Shown: positions 26,135 through 34,476 of the stretch, in pieces
Numbering within the stretch: the stretch's first letter is position 1
Layout of the letters: every line of letters begins with the position of its first letter
Assembly: GCA_014804675.1 (NCBI GenBank)
Contig: JAAUZH010000006.1
Location: 1-59,350 of the forward strand
DNA from: Lachnospiraceae bacterium
Lineage (GTDB): Bacteria; Bacillota; Clostridia; Lachnospirales; Lachnospiraceae
Length of the DNA stretch: 59,350 nucleotides
Direction: 5' to 3'
Notes under the pieces: model-generated
Database searches by the model: none
The model's input: the letters and a program-made list of their open reading frames with translations, nothing else
Told to the model about the DNA's origin: nothing
Position numbers and translations under genes: made by a program

Positions 26135-26542
26135 ATGATTGGAAAAAGACTAAAGAAGTTAAGAAAAGAAAAAAACTTCTCACTGGAGTATGTGGCGGAG
26201 AAAATAGATGTATCCCGCCAGACTGTTGCAAAATGGGAAGCAGGTGAAACACTGCCGGATGTAGTAAAGTGTAAAAAGCTCATGGATTTGTATGAAAGTT
26301 CCTTGGACGAGCTGACGATGAGTGAAAAGGAATTGAAGATAGGCAAAGGAGAGTTAGCAGGCCAGACCGGAAAATACATATTTGGGATTGTAAGGGCAGG
26401 GGAAGGAGGACAGATTATAATTCCGCAGAAGGCAAGAAAAGTATTACATATTCAGAAGGGTGACCGGCTGTTGGTGCTTGGAAACCCGGAGCAGGGCATG
26501 ACGATAGTGAAAATTGATGAATTGAATGACTACCTTAACTGA
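26135..26542 (+). CDS. XRE helix-turn-helix regulator fused to a SpoVT/AbrB domain
   Basis: A 135-residue protein in two parts. Residues 1-60 are a Cro/C1-type helix-turn-helix (FSLEYVAEKIDVSRQTVAKW). Residues about 80-135 are an AbrB-like swapped-hairpin domain (GGQIIIPQKARKVLHIQKGD, then GDRLLVLG). Both halves can bind DNA. This combination is known in Clostridia. It sits directly upstream of a large surface protein gene, which it may control, though no operator is obvious. Confidence 0.85.
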   Translation: MIGKRLKKLRKEKNFSLEYVAEKIDVSRQTVAKWEAGETLPDVVKCKKLMDLYESSLDELTMSEKELKIGKGELAGQTGKYIFGIVRAGEGGQIIIPQKARKVLHIQKGDRLLVLGNPEQGMTIVKIDELNDYLN

Positions 26543-26623
26543 GAAAATGTTGCTACAGAGGTTATGAAAATAAGGGTAAAATACCTGATTAGTGGAAAAG
26601 AAAAGAGAGAAAGGGGAATGCAT

Positions 26624-28615
26624 ATGAAGAAAAAGACAACCCGGTTTTTGTCGCTTTTATTGGCGGCAGCATTATTACTGACCACAGGAGGAATGCCTGT
26701 TTCTGCCCAGACGGTCAGTGGTAATGGGCCAAATGGAGAGGAGGGAGAAGCAGATACTTCTTTCTATGATCTTATTTTAGAGGGAAATGGTGCGGTTAGT
26801 GAAAACGAGACCTCCCACAGCGAGGAGACGGAAGAGGGAATGGAAGCCACCGAAGAAACCACAGAAGAAACCACAGAAGAAGAGGAAGACACCACGGAAG
26901 ACACTGTCTCCGGCCAGAGCCTGCCGGAAATCCAGACAGGAGCCGTAACGGGCCCGGCAAATCCGGTCCACCACTGCACGAAGAAAGATGACGGCTCGGA
27001 CTATACGGACTTCAGCTATGTATACTTTGGGAGCTATCCCCAAAGTGAGGTAAGGGACAGTGCCACCATAGCTGCCATTGACAAGGCGATTGCGGCATCG
27101 GGGATAGCAGCGGAAGCAGGAACCGATGTATGGGTAAATGGAAGCAAGTACCGGAGGATTAGTAAAAGCGATACGAATTACGATAGATATTTTGATGGAG
27201 TGTCAAATAACGGCTACCGCTATTTCAAATGGGAGCGGATCAAATGGAAGGTGCTGCAAAATAACGGAAATACCTTGTTCGTAGTGGCAGATCAGGCAAT
27301 TGATTGTAAAAACTATAACGAAACGAGGAAGAGTGTCACATGGGAAACCAGCACCATAAGGAACTGGCTGAATAATAGCTTTTATGCCACAGCCTTCAGC
27401 AGCAGGGAACAAAGTGCCATTGCAGCACAGGTGGTAGTGAATGAGGATAATCCAAGATACCAGACAGCAGGTGGAAACAATACAAATGACAAGGTCTACC
27501 TTCTGTCTATAGGAGAAGTGACAAAGGAGGAGTATGGATTCTGCAGTGATTACAGTGTTTATTCCATGAGCCGGAGAACAAAAGCAAGTGATTATGCCAA
27601 TGTAAGGGGGACTTATGTGGATTCTACTGGCATCTACAGTGGCAACTGCTGGTGGTGGCTGCGCTCGCCCGGCGATAATAGTTACATTGCCGCGTTTGTC
27701 AGCATCAGTGGGTGCGTCCGTCGGTATGGCGATTATGTCTACAATGTCAATGACGGCGTTTGCCCAGCTTTGCACATCAATCTGTCATCTGCCATCTGGT
27801 CCGCAACCGATGACGGCACCAGTGGAAATGGCGGAGAGGAAAAGATACCCGTAAGCCTTCAGGCATCCAAGGGAAAAACCGTTTATTACGTAGGGGAATC
27901 CCTGAACGTAGATGACCTGAAAGTAACAGCTTCCTATCAGCACCATCCGTCAGAAGTACTGAAAGCCGGGGAGTACACGACCAATGCAGCAAAAATCAAC
28001 ATGAACACCAAAGGGAAGAAGACCCTGACCATATCCTATACATCAGGAGGGACGACCCGCACAGCCTCTATTACCATAACCGTAAAAGCCATAACCAAAC
28101 TTTCCCTGACAGGCCCCTCCAAAAAGCTTGCAGCAGGAAAAAAAGTAAAGCTGACGTTAAAGACCACCCCAAGCGGGGCATCTGCAGCAGCGGTGAAATG
28201 GAAGAGCAGCAATAAGAAATACGCAACGGTAGATAAAAATGGAACCGTCACCATAAAAAAAGCCGGAGCAGGAAAGACCGTGACCATCACCGCAACGGCA
28301 CGCGGGAACAGCAAGGTGAAGGCCACGTATCGTTTCAAAATCATGAAGCATGCAGTAAAAAGCATTAAACTGAAAGCGCCCAAGAAGACCTTGAAAGCAG
28401 GAAAGAGCATGACCATAAAGTCCACAGTAAAGACTACCGGGAAAACAGTCAACAAGACCTTGAAATGGACAAGCTCCAATAAAAAATATGCCACCGTCAA
28501 CAGTAAGGGCAAGGTAACGGCAAAGAAAGCCGGAAAAGGAAAGACCGTGACCATCACTGCCAAATCTACGGATGGAAGCAATAAAAAGGCAACGGTGAAG
28601 ATCAAGATTAAATAG
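26624..28615 (+). CDS. Secreted surface protein with DUF6273/lectin-like and Ig-like domains
   Basis: The roughly 663-residue protein starts with a signal peptide ending near AQTVSG, then an acidic Thr/Glu linker (about 50-100). A DUF6273-type domain follows (about 115-405; VYFGSYPQSEV, WERIKWKVL, TSTIRNWLN and WWWLRSPGD). After it come a Big_3-like Ig domain (about 415-485) and Lys-rich Big_2-like repeats (WKSSNKKYATVD, WTSSNKKYATVN) to the end. No sortase motif is seen; the basic repeats may bind the wall. The start is the ATG 7 bases after AAGGGG. Residues about 344-387 differ from the rest in base composition and look hypervariable. Confidence 0.85.
   Translation: MKKKTTRFLSLLLAAALLLTTGGMPVSAQTVSGNGPNGEEGEADTSFYDLILEGNGAVSENETSHSEETEEGMEATEETTEETTEEEEDTTEDTVSGQSLPEIQTGAVTGPANPVHHCTKKDDGSDYTDFSYVYFGSYPQSEVRDSATIAAIDKAIAASGIAAEAGTDVWVNGSKYRRISKSDTNYDRYFDGVSNNGYRYFKWERIKWKVLQNNGNTLFVVADQAIDCKNYNETRKSVTWETSTIRNWLNNSFYATAFSSREQSAIAAQVVVNEDNPRYQTAGGNNTNDKVYLLSIGEVTKEEYGFCSDYSVYSMSRRTKASDYANVRGTYVDSTGIYSGNCWWWLRSPGDNSYIAAFVSISGCVRRYGDYVYNVNDGVCPALHINLSSAIWSATDDGTSGNGGEEKIPVSLQASKGKTVYYVGESLNVDDLKVTASYQHHPSEVLKAGEYTTNAAKINMNTKGKKTLTISYTSGGTTRTASITITVKAITKLSLTGPSKKLAAGKKVKLTLKTTPSGASAAAVKWKSSNKKYATVDKNGTVTIKKAGAGKTVTITATARGNSKVKATYRFKIMKHAVKSIKLKAPKKTLKAGKSMTIKSTVKTTGKTVNKTLKWTSSNKKYATVNSKGKVTAKKAGKGKTVTITAKSTDGSNKKATVKIKIK
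27653..27784 (+). other. Candidate diversity-generating-retroelement variable region
   Basis: The stretch encoding WWLRSPG through PALHINL is GC-richer than its surroundings. Most of its variable-position codons have the form NNY (GAT AAT AGT TAC ATT, AGC ATC AGT, TGC, CGT, TAT, GAT, TAC, GAC), as expected from adenine mutagenesis of AAY codons. The surrounding scaffold (GCC GCG TTT GTC, GGC GTT TGC CCA GCT) looks fixed. No template repeat or retroelement-type reverse transcriptase is in the window. Confidence 0.4.
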
Positions 28616-28704
28616 AACAAAATTACATAAAATAAAAGAAACAAGAAACGAAGATTCAGAGTTTTTTTCTTTTCTATTTTGGAAAACCTCAATGTTACAA
28701 ATGA

Positions 28705-28733
28705 TTGACAATGTAAACTAAATGATATACAAT
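28705..28733 (+). promoter_or_regulatory. Promoter of the toxin-antitoxin operon
   Basis: A perfect TTGACA is separated by 17 bases from TACAAT, 23 bases upstream of the antitoxin ATG. Confidence 0.75.
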
Positions 28734-28755
28734 ATAAAAGAAAGAGGGTGATATT

Positions 28756-29028
28756 ATGGCGACTGTACAGACTCAGATAAGAATAGAGGAAGATGTTAAG
28801 AAACAGGCGGTAGAGCTGTTTAATCAACTTGGAATTGATATGTCCAGTGCGGTAAATATGTTTTTAAGACAATCCATCATGCGCGGCGGGCTTCCTTTTA
28901 GCGTTGAAATTCCTAAATTTAAGTCGGAAGTAATTGAAGCTATGGAGGAAGCAAAACAGATTAGCAGAGATCCGAATACAAAACGGTATAGTAGTTTTTC
29001 GGAGGCATTGGAGGATTTAGATATATGA
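28756..29028 (+). CDS. RelB/DinJ-family antitoxin
   Basis: A 90-residue antitoxin. The N-terminal ribbon-helix-helix (VQTQIRIEEDVKKQAVELFNQLG, then MSSAVNMFLRQSI) binds DNA and dimerises. The C-terminal tail (about 55-90) would wrap the toxin. A strong AGAGGGTGAT ribosome-binding site precedes it. It overlaps the toxin gene by 4 bases (ATGA), the usual coupling. The complex probably represses the promoter just upstream. Confidence 0.88.
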   Translation: MATVQTQIRIEEDVKKQAVELFNQLGIDMSSAVNMFLRQSIMRGGLPFSVEIPKFKSEVIEAMEEAKQISRDPNTKRYSSFSEALEDLDI

Positions 29029-29306
29029 AGTATGAATTAATCCTCACTGGAAAATTTAAAAAAGGATTAAAACTTGCTAAAAAGCGTGGATTGGACATTT
29101 CTTTATTACAGGATATAGTAGAGAAATTGTTGCATAAAATCCCTTTGGAAGCAAAAAACAGGGATCACGCATTGGTTGGAAATTACAAAGATTATCGAGA
29201 GTGCCATATACAATCCGATTGGTTGTTAATATATCTTATAGAAGATGATGTACTGACACTAACATTGATTGACACAGGTACACATGCGGATTTATTTGAC
29301 GAATAA
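29025..29306 (+). CDS. YafQ-family mRNA interferase toxin
   Basis: A 93-residue RelE-superfamily toxin of the YafQ branch, which cleaves mRNA on the ribosome. Residues matching the catalytic set of YafQ are present: His48 (RDHAL), His61, Asp65 and Trp66 (ECHIQSDW), and His87 (GTHADLF). The gene is intact and coupled to the antitoxin. Confidence 0.88.
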   Translation: MKYELILTGKFKKGLKLAKKRGLDISLLQDIVEKLLHKIPLEAKNRDHALVGNYKDYRECHIQSDWLLIYLIEDDVLTLTLIDTGTHADLFDE

Positions 29307-29347
29307 TCAGGGTATGAAATCAGAAAGTGGCAGATAACCCAATAGAG

Positions 29348-29382
29348 CAGGCATAGCATAAGAGCATCTTATGCTATGCCTG
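29348..29382. repeat. Perfect 16-bp inverted repeat (hairpin)
   Basis: CAGGCATAGCATAAGA pairs perfectly with its complement around a GCA loop. It lies between the toxin gene and the sigma-factor gene. No long T-run follows, so it is a weak terminator candidate or an operator. Its GGCATAGCATA core resembles the A-arm of element copy 2, possibly by chance. Confidence 0.6.
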
Positions 29383-29537
29383 TTTCCGCGTTTCCCCTCC
29401 CAAATCCCCTATTTTTTCTCCAAATCAAAAAATTCCCGCACATATTCCCCGGAAAAACCGTTATACCTAATGAAAGAAAAACAAGCCGATATAAAAAACA
29501 GAAACAACCACCTGCAAAAAGAAAGGAGGAAGCCCAT

Positions 29538-30020
29538 GTGTCACTGGAAATAGAAGAACAATATGACAAAATCTACCGATACTGCTATTTCAAAGTCCAA
29601 AACCAATATGCAGCAGAAGACCTGACCCAGGAAACCTTCCTCCGCTATTTTACGCAAAACACATATATCAGCAGAGGAAAGCCTCTGGCATATCTTTATA
29701 CCATTGCGAGAAACCTGTGCACAGATTATTTTCGGAAAAAACAGTTTGAGATACCGGATCAGGAAAAGCTGCAGCAGAAAATAGAAGCTGGAAAGGAAAA
29801 CAGAAGAGAAGCGGATTTAGATTCTTTCATTGCAATAAAAGAAGCACTAACACATCTGACAGAAGGACAGCAGGAGCTATTGCTTCTTCGTTATGTAAAT
29901 CAAGTGTCCGTGGAGGAAATCAGCCGGATTACCAATTGTTCCAGATTTGCTGTTTACAGAAAGACAAAAGAAGCATGTAAAGAATTAAACAAATATTTGA
30001 AAAAGGAGGATTTCTTATGA
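29538..30020 (+). CDS. RNA polymerase sigma factor, sigma-70 ECF type
   Basis: A 160-residue sigma factor with region 2 (about 10-70; YRYCYFKVQNQYAAEDLTQE, FLRYF, LYTIARNLCTDYFRKK) and region 4 (about 100-155; LLLLRYVNQVSVEEISRITN). The GTG start is chosen because AAAGGAGG lies 8 bases upstream; the frame is open further 5' but without a plausible site. It heads a four-gene overlapping operon with a membrane protein and an ABC transporter. It may control that operon. Confidence 0.85.
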   Translation: MSLEIEEQYDKIYRYCYFKVQNQYAAEDLTQETFLRYFTQNTYISRGKPLAYLYTIARNLCTDYFRKKQFEIPDQEKLQQKIEAGKENRREADLDSFIAIKEALTHLTEGQQELLLLRYVNQVSVEEISRITNCSRFAVYRKTKEACKELNKYLKKEDFL

Positions 30021-30757
30021 ATAAAAAGCAACGAGTCCAACTGCAGCAGGCATTTGAAGCTCCCCTTCCCACTAGAAAGGAAGAATTTTTAAAGGCGCTG
30101 CCTTATCCCAGACTGCCAAAGCGGCAGCTATGGCTGCAACAGGCAAAATTCATAAAAAAGCGGACATGGGTTGGCTCTGCGGGGTTGTTTTTCCTGTTAT
30201 TCCTCATATGTCAGGGAGACAGGCTGTTTTTGGAAAACAGGCAGGAAATCGGCATGATTTCCGCCCTTACACCTATGTTTGCCCTGATTACTTCCATGGA
30301 ACTCATCCGCTCCAGACAGTACAACATGGAAGAACTGGAAATGTCCACCAGATTCTCTTTGGGAAATGTACTTCTTATCCGAATCAATCTGCTGGGAATC
30401 ATGAATATGCTTTTATTCCTGCTTCTCATCCCGTTTCTGGCAACAGGGCAAAAGGTGGCTTATTGGCAGGCGGGAATCTATCTGCTGCTTCCTTACCTCA
30501 TAACAGGCTTTCTGACACTGCTTGCGGTCTGTCATTTAAAGACAAGAGACACTTCCTTTGTGTGCGCTGCCATCAGTGCCGCAGTCACCATTGCCTTTGG
30601 AACAACTGCTTATAGAAAGCCGGTCATATATAAAACGGAGCATATAGGAGTGTGGCTGTTTATGGCAGGTATCTTCCTGCTGCTTTTCCTCATACAAATA
30701 ACGATGCTTACAAGAAACGGAGAGAAATACGTATGGAACTTTCAATTGACAGAGTAA
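30017..30757 (+). CDS. Hypothetical membrane protein of the sigma-ABC operon
   Basis: A 246-residue protein with a basic cytoplasmic N-terminus (about 1-50) and about six hydrophobic segments between residues 52 and 235. I do not recognise a family. It overlaps the sigma-factor gene by 4 bases and the ABC ATPase gene by 25 bases, so it is translationally linked to both. An anti-sigma role (soluble N-terminus plus membrane domain) or a transporter accessory role would fit its place, but no zinc-binding anti-sigma motif is present. Confidence 0.6.
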   Translation: MNKKQRVQLQQAFEAPLPTRKEEFLKALPYPRLPKRQLWLQQAKFIKKRTWVGSAGLFFLLFLICQGDRLFLENRQEIGMISALTPMFALITSMELIRSRQYNMEELEMSTRFSLGNVLLIRINLLGIMNMLLFLLLIPFLATGQKVAYWQAGIYLLLPYLITGFLTLLAVCHLKTRDTSFVCAAISAAVTIAFGTTAYRKPVIYKTEHIGVWLFMAGIFLLLFLIQITMLTRNGEKYVWNFQLTE

Positions 30758-31605
30758 CCAAACAATATAAGAACAAAATCGCCGTGGACCGGATATCCAT
30801 AAAGCTTACGGAAGGCGTATATGGGCTCTTAGGCGCCAACGGAGCGGGAAAAACCACATTTATGAGAATGGTATGCGGCATCCTGACTCCCACAGGAGGA
30901 GAAATCAAGGTGGATGGCAGGAACAATATGGAAATGGGAGAGGAGTTTCGGAACCTGTTAGGGTATCTGCCCCAGGATTTCGGATATTATCCGGATTTTA
31001 CTGCTTACGAATTTATGATGTATATGGCTTCCTTAAAAGGGCTTCCTTCCGGAAAGGCAAAGGACAGAACAAGGCAGCTTATGGAGGAAGTAGGTCTTTT
31101 ACAGGCAGCAAAAAAGAAGATCAAAACCTATTCCGGAGGGATGAAGCAGAGGCTGGGAATTGCCCAGGCAATGTTAAACGACCCGAAGATTCTCATACTG
31201 GATGAGCCCACGGCAGGCCTGGACCCAAAGGAGCGGGTGCGCTTCCGGAACCTGATTGCTGACTTTGGAAAAGATAAAATCGTATTATTATCCACCCATA
31301 TCGTATCGGACGTGGAAGCCATTGCCGACCAGATACTTCTTATGAAGGACGGGCAGCTGAAGCTTGCGGGAACCGTAGGGGAAATGGAGCAGTATGTGGA
31401 AGGGAAAGTATGGGAATGTGTCCGGAATGAGAAAGAAACAGAGCAAATCGTGAATGCCTTTAACGTAGCAAATATGCACCATAACGGTGGGAAAACCACC
31501 TTCCGTATCATTAGTGAAACAAAGCCCTTTGAGAATAGCATCCGTGTAAAAGGAACTTTGGAGGACTTGTATTTATACTATTTTCAGGAGGAAACAAAAT
31601 GTTAA
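30733..31605 (+). CDS. ABC transporter ATP-binding protein
   Basis: A 290-residue ATPase. Walker A GANGAGKTT (about residues 36-44), Q-loop LPQDFG, signature YSGGMKQR and Walker B LILDEPTAGLDP are all present, so it should be active. It pairs with the ABC-2 type permease encoded next (7-base overlap). The start ATG follows GGAGAG inside the upstream gene. Export of a peptide or antimicrobial is the common role of this class; the substrate is unknown. Confidence 0.9.
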   Translation: MELSIDRVTKQYKNKIAVDRISIKLTEGVYGLLGANGAGKTTFMRMVCGILTPTGGEIKVDGRNNMEMGEEFRNLLGYLPQDFGYYPDFTAYEFMMYMASLKGLPSGKAKDRTRQLMEEVGLLQAAKKKIKTYSGGMKQRLGIAQAMLNDPKILILDEPTAGLDPKERVRFRNLIADFGKDKIVLLSTHIVSDVEAIADQILLMKDGQLKLAGTVGEMEQYVEGKVWECVRNEKETEQIVNAFNVANMHHNGGKTTFRIISETKPFENSIRVKGTLEDLYLYYFQEETKC

Positions 31606-32828
31606 GCTTGATTGGATTTGAACTGAAAAAAATATGGAAAAAGAAAGTGAACAGGGTGGCAATGTGCCTTGGATTGTTTTTACTGCTTTTTGTGAATTAT
31701 TATAGTATCAAGGGGGAGGAATTCCAGTTAAAAGAAGAGGAGCCAAAAGTAAAAGGACTTGAAGCCGTGAAAATGCAGGCGGAATATGATAAGGCGCAGA
31801 CAGGGGTTTTAAGCGAGGAGTATCTTACAGAAATTGTAACGGATTATCAAAATCAGCTGAAAAAACTGGAACCAGGAGAAGAGGGGTATGACTGGTGGCT
31901 GATTTCACCAAATACAAAAATTTTTTCAATAGTCTGCAACAACTATTCAGAATGGAATGAACAGTGGCGCTGGGAGGATTTAGCTTCTATCAACACGGCT
32001 GATGGAATAGGCTTTTATGAAAGGCGGCTGGAAAAAATAAGAAATGGACTGAATATGGATTACTCCTATGGAAATTATACGGAAAAAGAAAAGCAGTTCT
32101 GGATGGAGAAAGCGCAATCCGTGAAAACCCCTTTTTTGTATGGAAATACAGAGACATGGAATTTTATCTGGAATAACATAGGTGTTTTGTTCTATTTACT
32201 TTTTGTAATCAGTATCTGTATTGCGCCCATTTTTGCGGGAGAATACCAAAACCGGACAGACGCCCTGATTCTTACGGCAAAATTCGGAAAGACAAAACTA
32301 ATAGGTGCAAAGATAATTTCTGTTTTTCTTTTTTCGGTAGGCTATATGCTGCTTTGTACAGTCATATCGGCAGGAAGCCTTATGGCGGTTCTGGGGGTGG
32401 AAGGCTATGACCTGCCGGTACAGCTTTTTTCCAAAAATTCTCCCTATGACTGGACCGTATTAAAAGCAGTAACGGTACATTTTGGGATAATGCTTTTGAT
32501 GGCAGCTTTTATAGGAGCCTTTTCCATGCTGCTGTCAGCTCGCAGCAAAAATCCGTTGATCGTGCTTGCGGTAGATTTTCTGCTGCTTCTTGGAACCATA
32601 TTCATTCCTTTTTCCAAGAACAGCCGGCTGATAAACTGGATTTTATTTTTAAGGCCTGTGCTAGTCATTGATTTTGAAGAGGTGCTTTCTACTTATAACA
32701 GCTGCCAGATAGGCAATGTAGTGATTTCCTATATACCCATGTTCTGTATCGCTTATGGGGCGGCTGCAGTTTTGTGCATGGTATTTACAGGAAGGGGATT
32801 TTCAAGGCATCAGGTTGGGGGAAGGTGA
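31599..32828 (+). CDS. ABC-2 type transporter permease
   Basis: A 409-residue permease. One N-terminal helix (about 18-35) is followed by a large extracytoplasmic loop (about 36-190; EYLTEIVTDYQNQLKKL), then about five helices (about 195-400). This is the topology of ABC-2 permeases. It overlaps the ATPase gene by 7 bases. It is the last gene of the sigma-factor operon. Confidence 0.82.
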   Translation: MLSLIGFELKKIWKKKVNRVAMCLGLFLLLFVNYYSIKGEEFQLKEEEPKVKGLEAVKMQAEYDKAQTGVLSEEYLTEIVTDYQNQLKKLEPGEEGYDWWLISPNTKIFSIVCNNYSEWNEQWRWEDLASINTADGIGFYERRLEKIRNGLNMDYSYGNYTEKEKQFWMEKAQSVKTPFLYGNTETWNFIWNNIGVLFYLLFVISICIAPIFAGEYQNRTDALILTAKFGKTKLIGAKIISVFLFSVGYMLLCTVISAGSLMAVLGVEGYDLPVQLFSKNSPYDWTVLKAVTVHFGIMLLMAAFIGAFSMLLSARSKNPLIVLAVDFLLLLGTIFIPFSKNSRLINWILFLRPVLVIDFEEVLSTYNSCQIGNVVISYIPMFCIAYGAAAVLCMVFTGRGFSRHQVGGR

Positions 32829-32873
32829 GTTTCTGCCTCTTATAACTTATGAATACGGTTAAACCATTAATTA

Positions 32874-32902
32874 TTGACAGTTTCTGAAAGGTGGTATACA
32901 AT
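32874..32902 (+). promoter_or_regulatory. Promoter of the small membrane-anchored protein gene
   Basis: A perfect TTGACA is separated by 17 bases from TACAAT, 34 bases before the ATG. Confidence 0.75.
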
Positions 32903-32935
32903 CAAACTAATAAAAAATGAAAGAAGGGTAAAATT

Positions 32936-33376
32936 ATGAAATGGTACAGCGCCATGAGAAATCGAATAAAAAAGAGATATGTTTTTTCAGGGGGACTATT
33001 CGTTTGCCTATGCTTGCTTCTGGGCTGGTGCATATTGGGGAAAGCGAATTCTGAAACTGATAAAAGCGAAATATCTGACTCACAGTTAGCCGAAATGATT
33101 GAGGTGACGGAACCGAATACTGAAATGGATAAAAACGAAGTGTTTGGCACTTATTTAGCCCAAACGATTGAAGAATCTTTTATGGATTTAGAGGTTGTGA
33201 AAGCAGCAGATGCAGAGATAGCCTATGATAAAACATCAGGTCAGTATGCAATAGAAATGTCGTTAGAAACAGCCGGAGAAATAAGTGATGAGGAAATTGA
33301 AACATACAAACGGGTATTGAATAATTACCATGAATTTGCAGAGATGACCTTGAAGATAAATGGTGAATGCAAATAA
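32936..33376 (+). CDS. Hypothetical membrane-anchored protein
   Basis: A 146-residue protein with a basic N-terminus and one hydrophobic segment (about 17-34), probably a signal anchor. An acidic extracytoplasmic domain follows. Two similar acidic blocks (ETDKSEISDSQLAEMIE and EMDKNEVFGTYLAQTIEE) suggest an internal duplication. I recognise no family. It has its own strong promoter. Confidence 0.6.
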   Translation: MKWYSAMRNRIKKRYVFSGGLFVCLCLLLGWCILGKANSETDKSEISDSQLAEMIEVTEPNTEMDKNEVFGTYLAQTIEESFMDLEVVKAADAEIAYDKTSGQYAIEMSLETAGEISDEEIETYKRVLNNYHEFAEMTLKINGECK

Positions 33377-33386
33377 TATATATAGG

Positions 33387-33409
33387 GCTCCCACGTCCTC
33401 TTATCCCAC
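33387..33409 (+). repeat. Possible solo right-end fragment of the composite element
   Basis: GCTCCCACGTCC matches the exit of the A hairpin in copy 2, and the following TCTTATCC resembles TCCTATCC of copy 3. No other part of the element is present nearby. The match is short. Confidence 0.3.
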
Positions 33410-33469
33410 TTTGTTCAAAAAGCTGAACTATGATTTATTATTTACCTGTCAAGAAAAAAATTCTGTTTA

Positions 33470-33498
33470 TTGCAAAGATATGAAAACTGTGCTATATT
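33470..33498 (+). promoter_or_regulatory. Promoter of a candidate small RNA
   Basis: TTGCAA is separated by 17 bases from TATATT. No gene starts nearby, but a hairpin and terminator follow within about 100 bases. Confidence 0.6.
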
Positions 33499-33504
33499 GG
33501 GTAC

Positions 33505-33600
33505 ATGAAAAGGAACAACCGCCCACAAGGCGGGTTGACCGAGTTAATCAGATAGAGAAACCACCCTTTTGCTCGCCAAAGTCTAGGGGTGGTTTTTCTA
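33505..33600 (+). ncRNA. Candidate small RNA with terminator
   Basis: Downstream of the promoter lie a hairpin CCGCC-CACAA-GGCGG (about 33519-33533), a short linker, and a terminator (AGAAACCACCC / GGGTGGTTTTTCT, 33556-33599). Immediately after, ATGGCTACTTAC at 33604 opens a reading frame that stops after six codons. This layout resembles the RNA and toxin start of small holin-like type I toxin loci, here with a broken toxin frame. The family assignment is tentative. Confidence 0.45.
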
Positions 33601-33722
33601 TGTATGGCTACTTACAAAACGTAAAAACGAATGTAAGCAATGCCAAAAGGAAAAGAACAAAAGTCATCAAATCCTTAAAATCAAATTGTGTTATACAGTT
33701 TTTAAGGGAAAACGAAAATAGC

Positions 33723-33814
33723 CGCCACTATTCGCAGTAGTGACGACCTGATGTAAATTAGGTTTTTTGCTGTTGAGGGTAGCCGCTTCTATGGCTTTCC
33801 CTTTTTCTGTCTAT
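33723..33814 (+). terminator. Cluster of hairpins with T-runs in mobile debris
   Basis: Three small stems lie in a row: CACTA..TAGTG, ACCTGA..TTAGGT followed by TTTTT, and GGG.AGCC..GGCT..CCC followed by TTTTT. No gene ends close by. They are probably remains of the mobile element whose integrase fragment follows. Confidence 0.4.
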
Positions 33815-33956
33815 AATGTAGCATATCTGATAATGGGATTCAAGCATTTTTTATACTTCCTCTCCGGTATTGCACATTTGACGAACTGCCGGACGCTATG
33901 CAGATGCACGTTTTATATTGTGAAAAAATTCCTGTATCAGAGTACAGACTTGCAAT

Positions 33957-34250
33957 GTGGAGCACAAAGACACGCTTCACTATAACAATCTGTCGGAAAA
34001 AGAGGTTGAGCGCATCACAATTACAGCTCCTGATCTGGTGGAGTTGCGGAAACAGGAAAATGATTTGCTGTCATATAGTTATCCAGCGTTTGTTGTCCTG
34101 TTTAATTTGGGTATGAGAATCGGAGAAATGGCGGCGTTGACGTGGGAAGATGTGAATTTTAAAGAAAATACCATAACCATTGACAAAAAGACAGGTCAGC
34201 AGAAAGTGGATAAGCGAAACCGCAAACAGTGGAAATACAGTCTTTGCAAT
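33957..34250 (+). pseudogene. Tyrosine recombinase fragment (central part)
   Basis: The frame encodes VVLFNLGMRIGEMAALTW and EDVNFKENTITI, the start of a tyrosine-recombinase catalytic domain with the first catalytic arginine. The N-terminal arm-binding domain and the rest of the catalytic domain are missing. The frame ends in unrelated sequence. A second piece with the catalytic tyrosine lies at 35437-35585. Confidence 0.65.
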
Positions 34251-34369
34251 CAGAGTATGACAGTATCGGCAAAGAGAAGTCAAAAACCGCCACAGAATTA
34301 GCATATGCCGAAGTAATCAGCTATAACAAACAGCAGAGCAAAACTAGACGGAGGGAGGAAGAAATTTAA
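34214..34369 (+). pseudogene. C-terminal fragment of an unrecognised mobile-element protein
   Basis: A frame shifted relative to the recombinase fragment encodes about 51 residues of protein-like, charged helical sequence (EYDSIGKEKSKTATELAYAE, then VISYNKQQSKTRRREEEI). It has no start of its own and looks like the tail of a lost gene. I do not recognise it. Confidence 0.35.
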
Positions 34370-34476
34370 TGTGAATTTTATTGTAAAGATAGGTGTTTTT
34401 TTGTATAATTGAAATGTGGAAGGAGTAAGCTATATCGTATCTTTTGCCACAGATTTTTAGAAATCGAGGTGATAAA

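Noticed and set aside
27203..28827. Long reverse-strand frames opposite the surface-protein gene
   Set aside because: Composition and lack of ribosome-binding sites mark them as complements of the Lys/Thr-rich repeats.
33767..34116. Short forward frames before the recombinase fragment as independent genes
   Set aside because: No ribosome-binding site, no protein-like composition; they overlap hairpins and recombinase debris.
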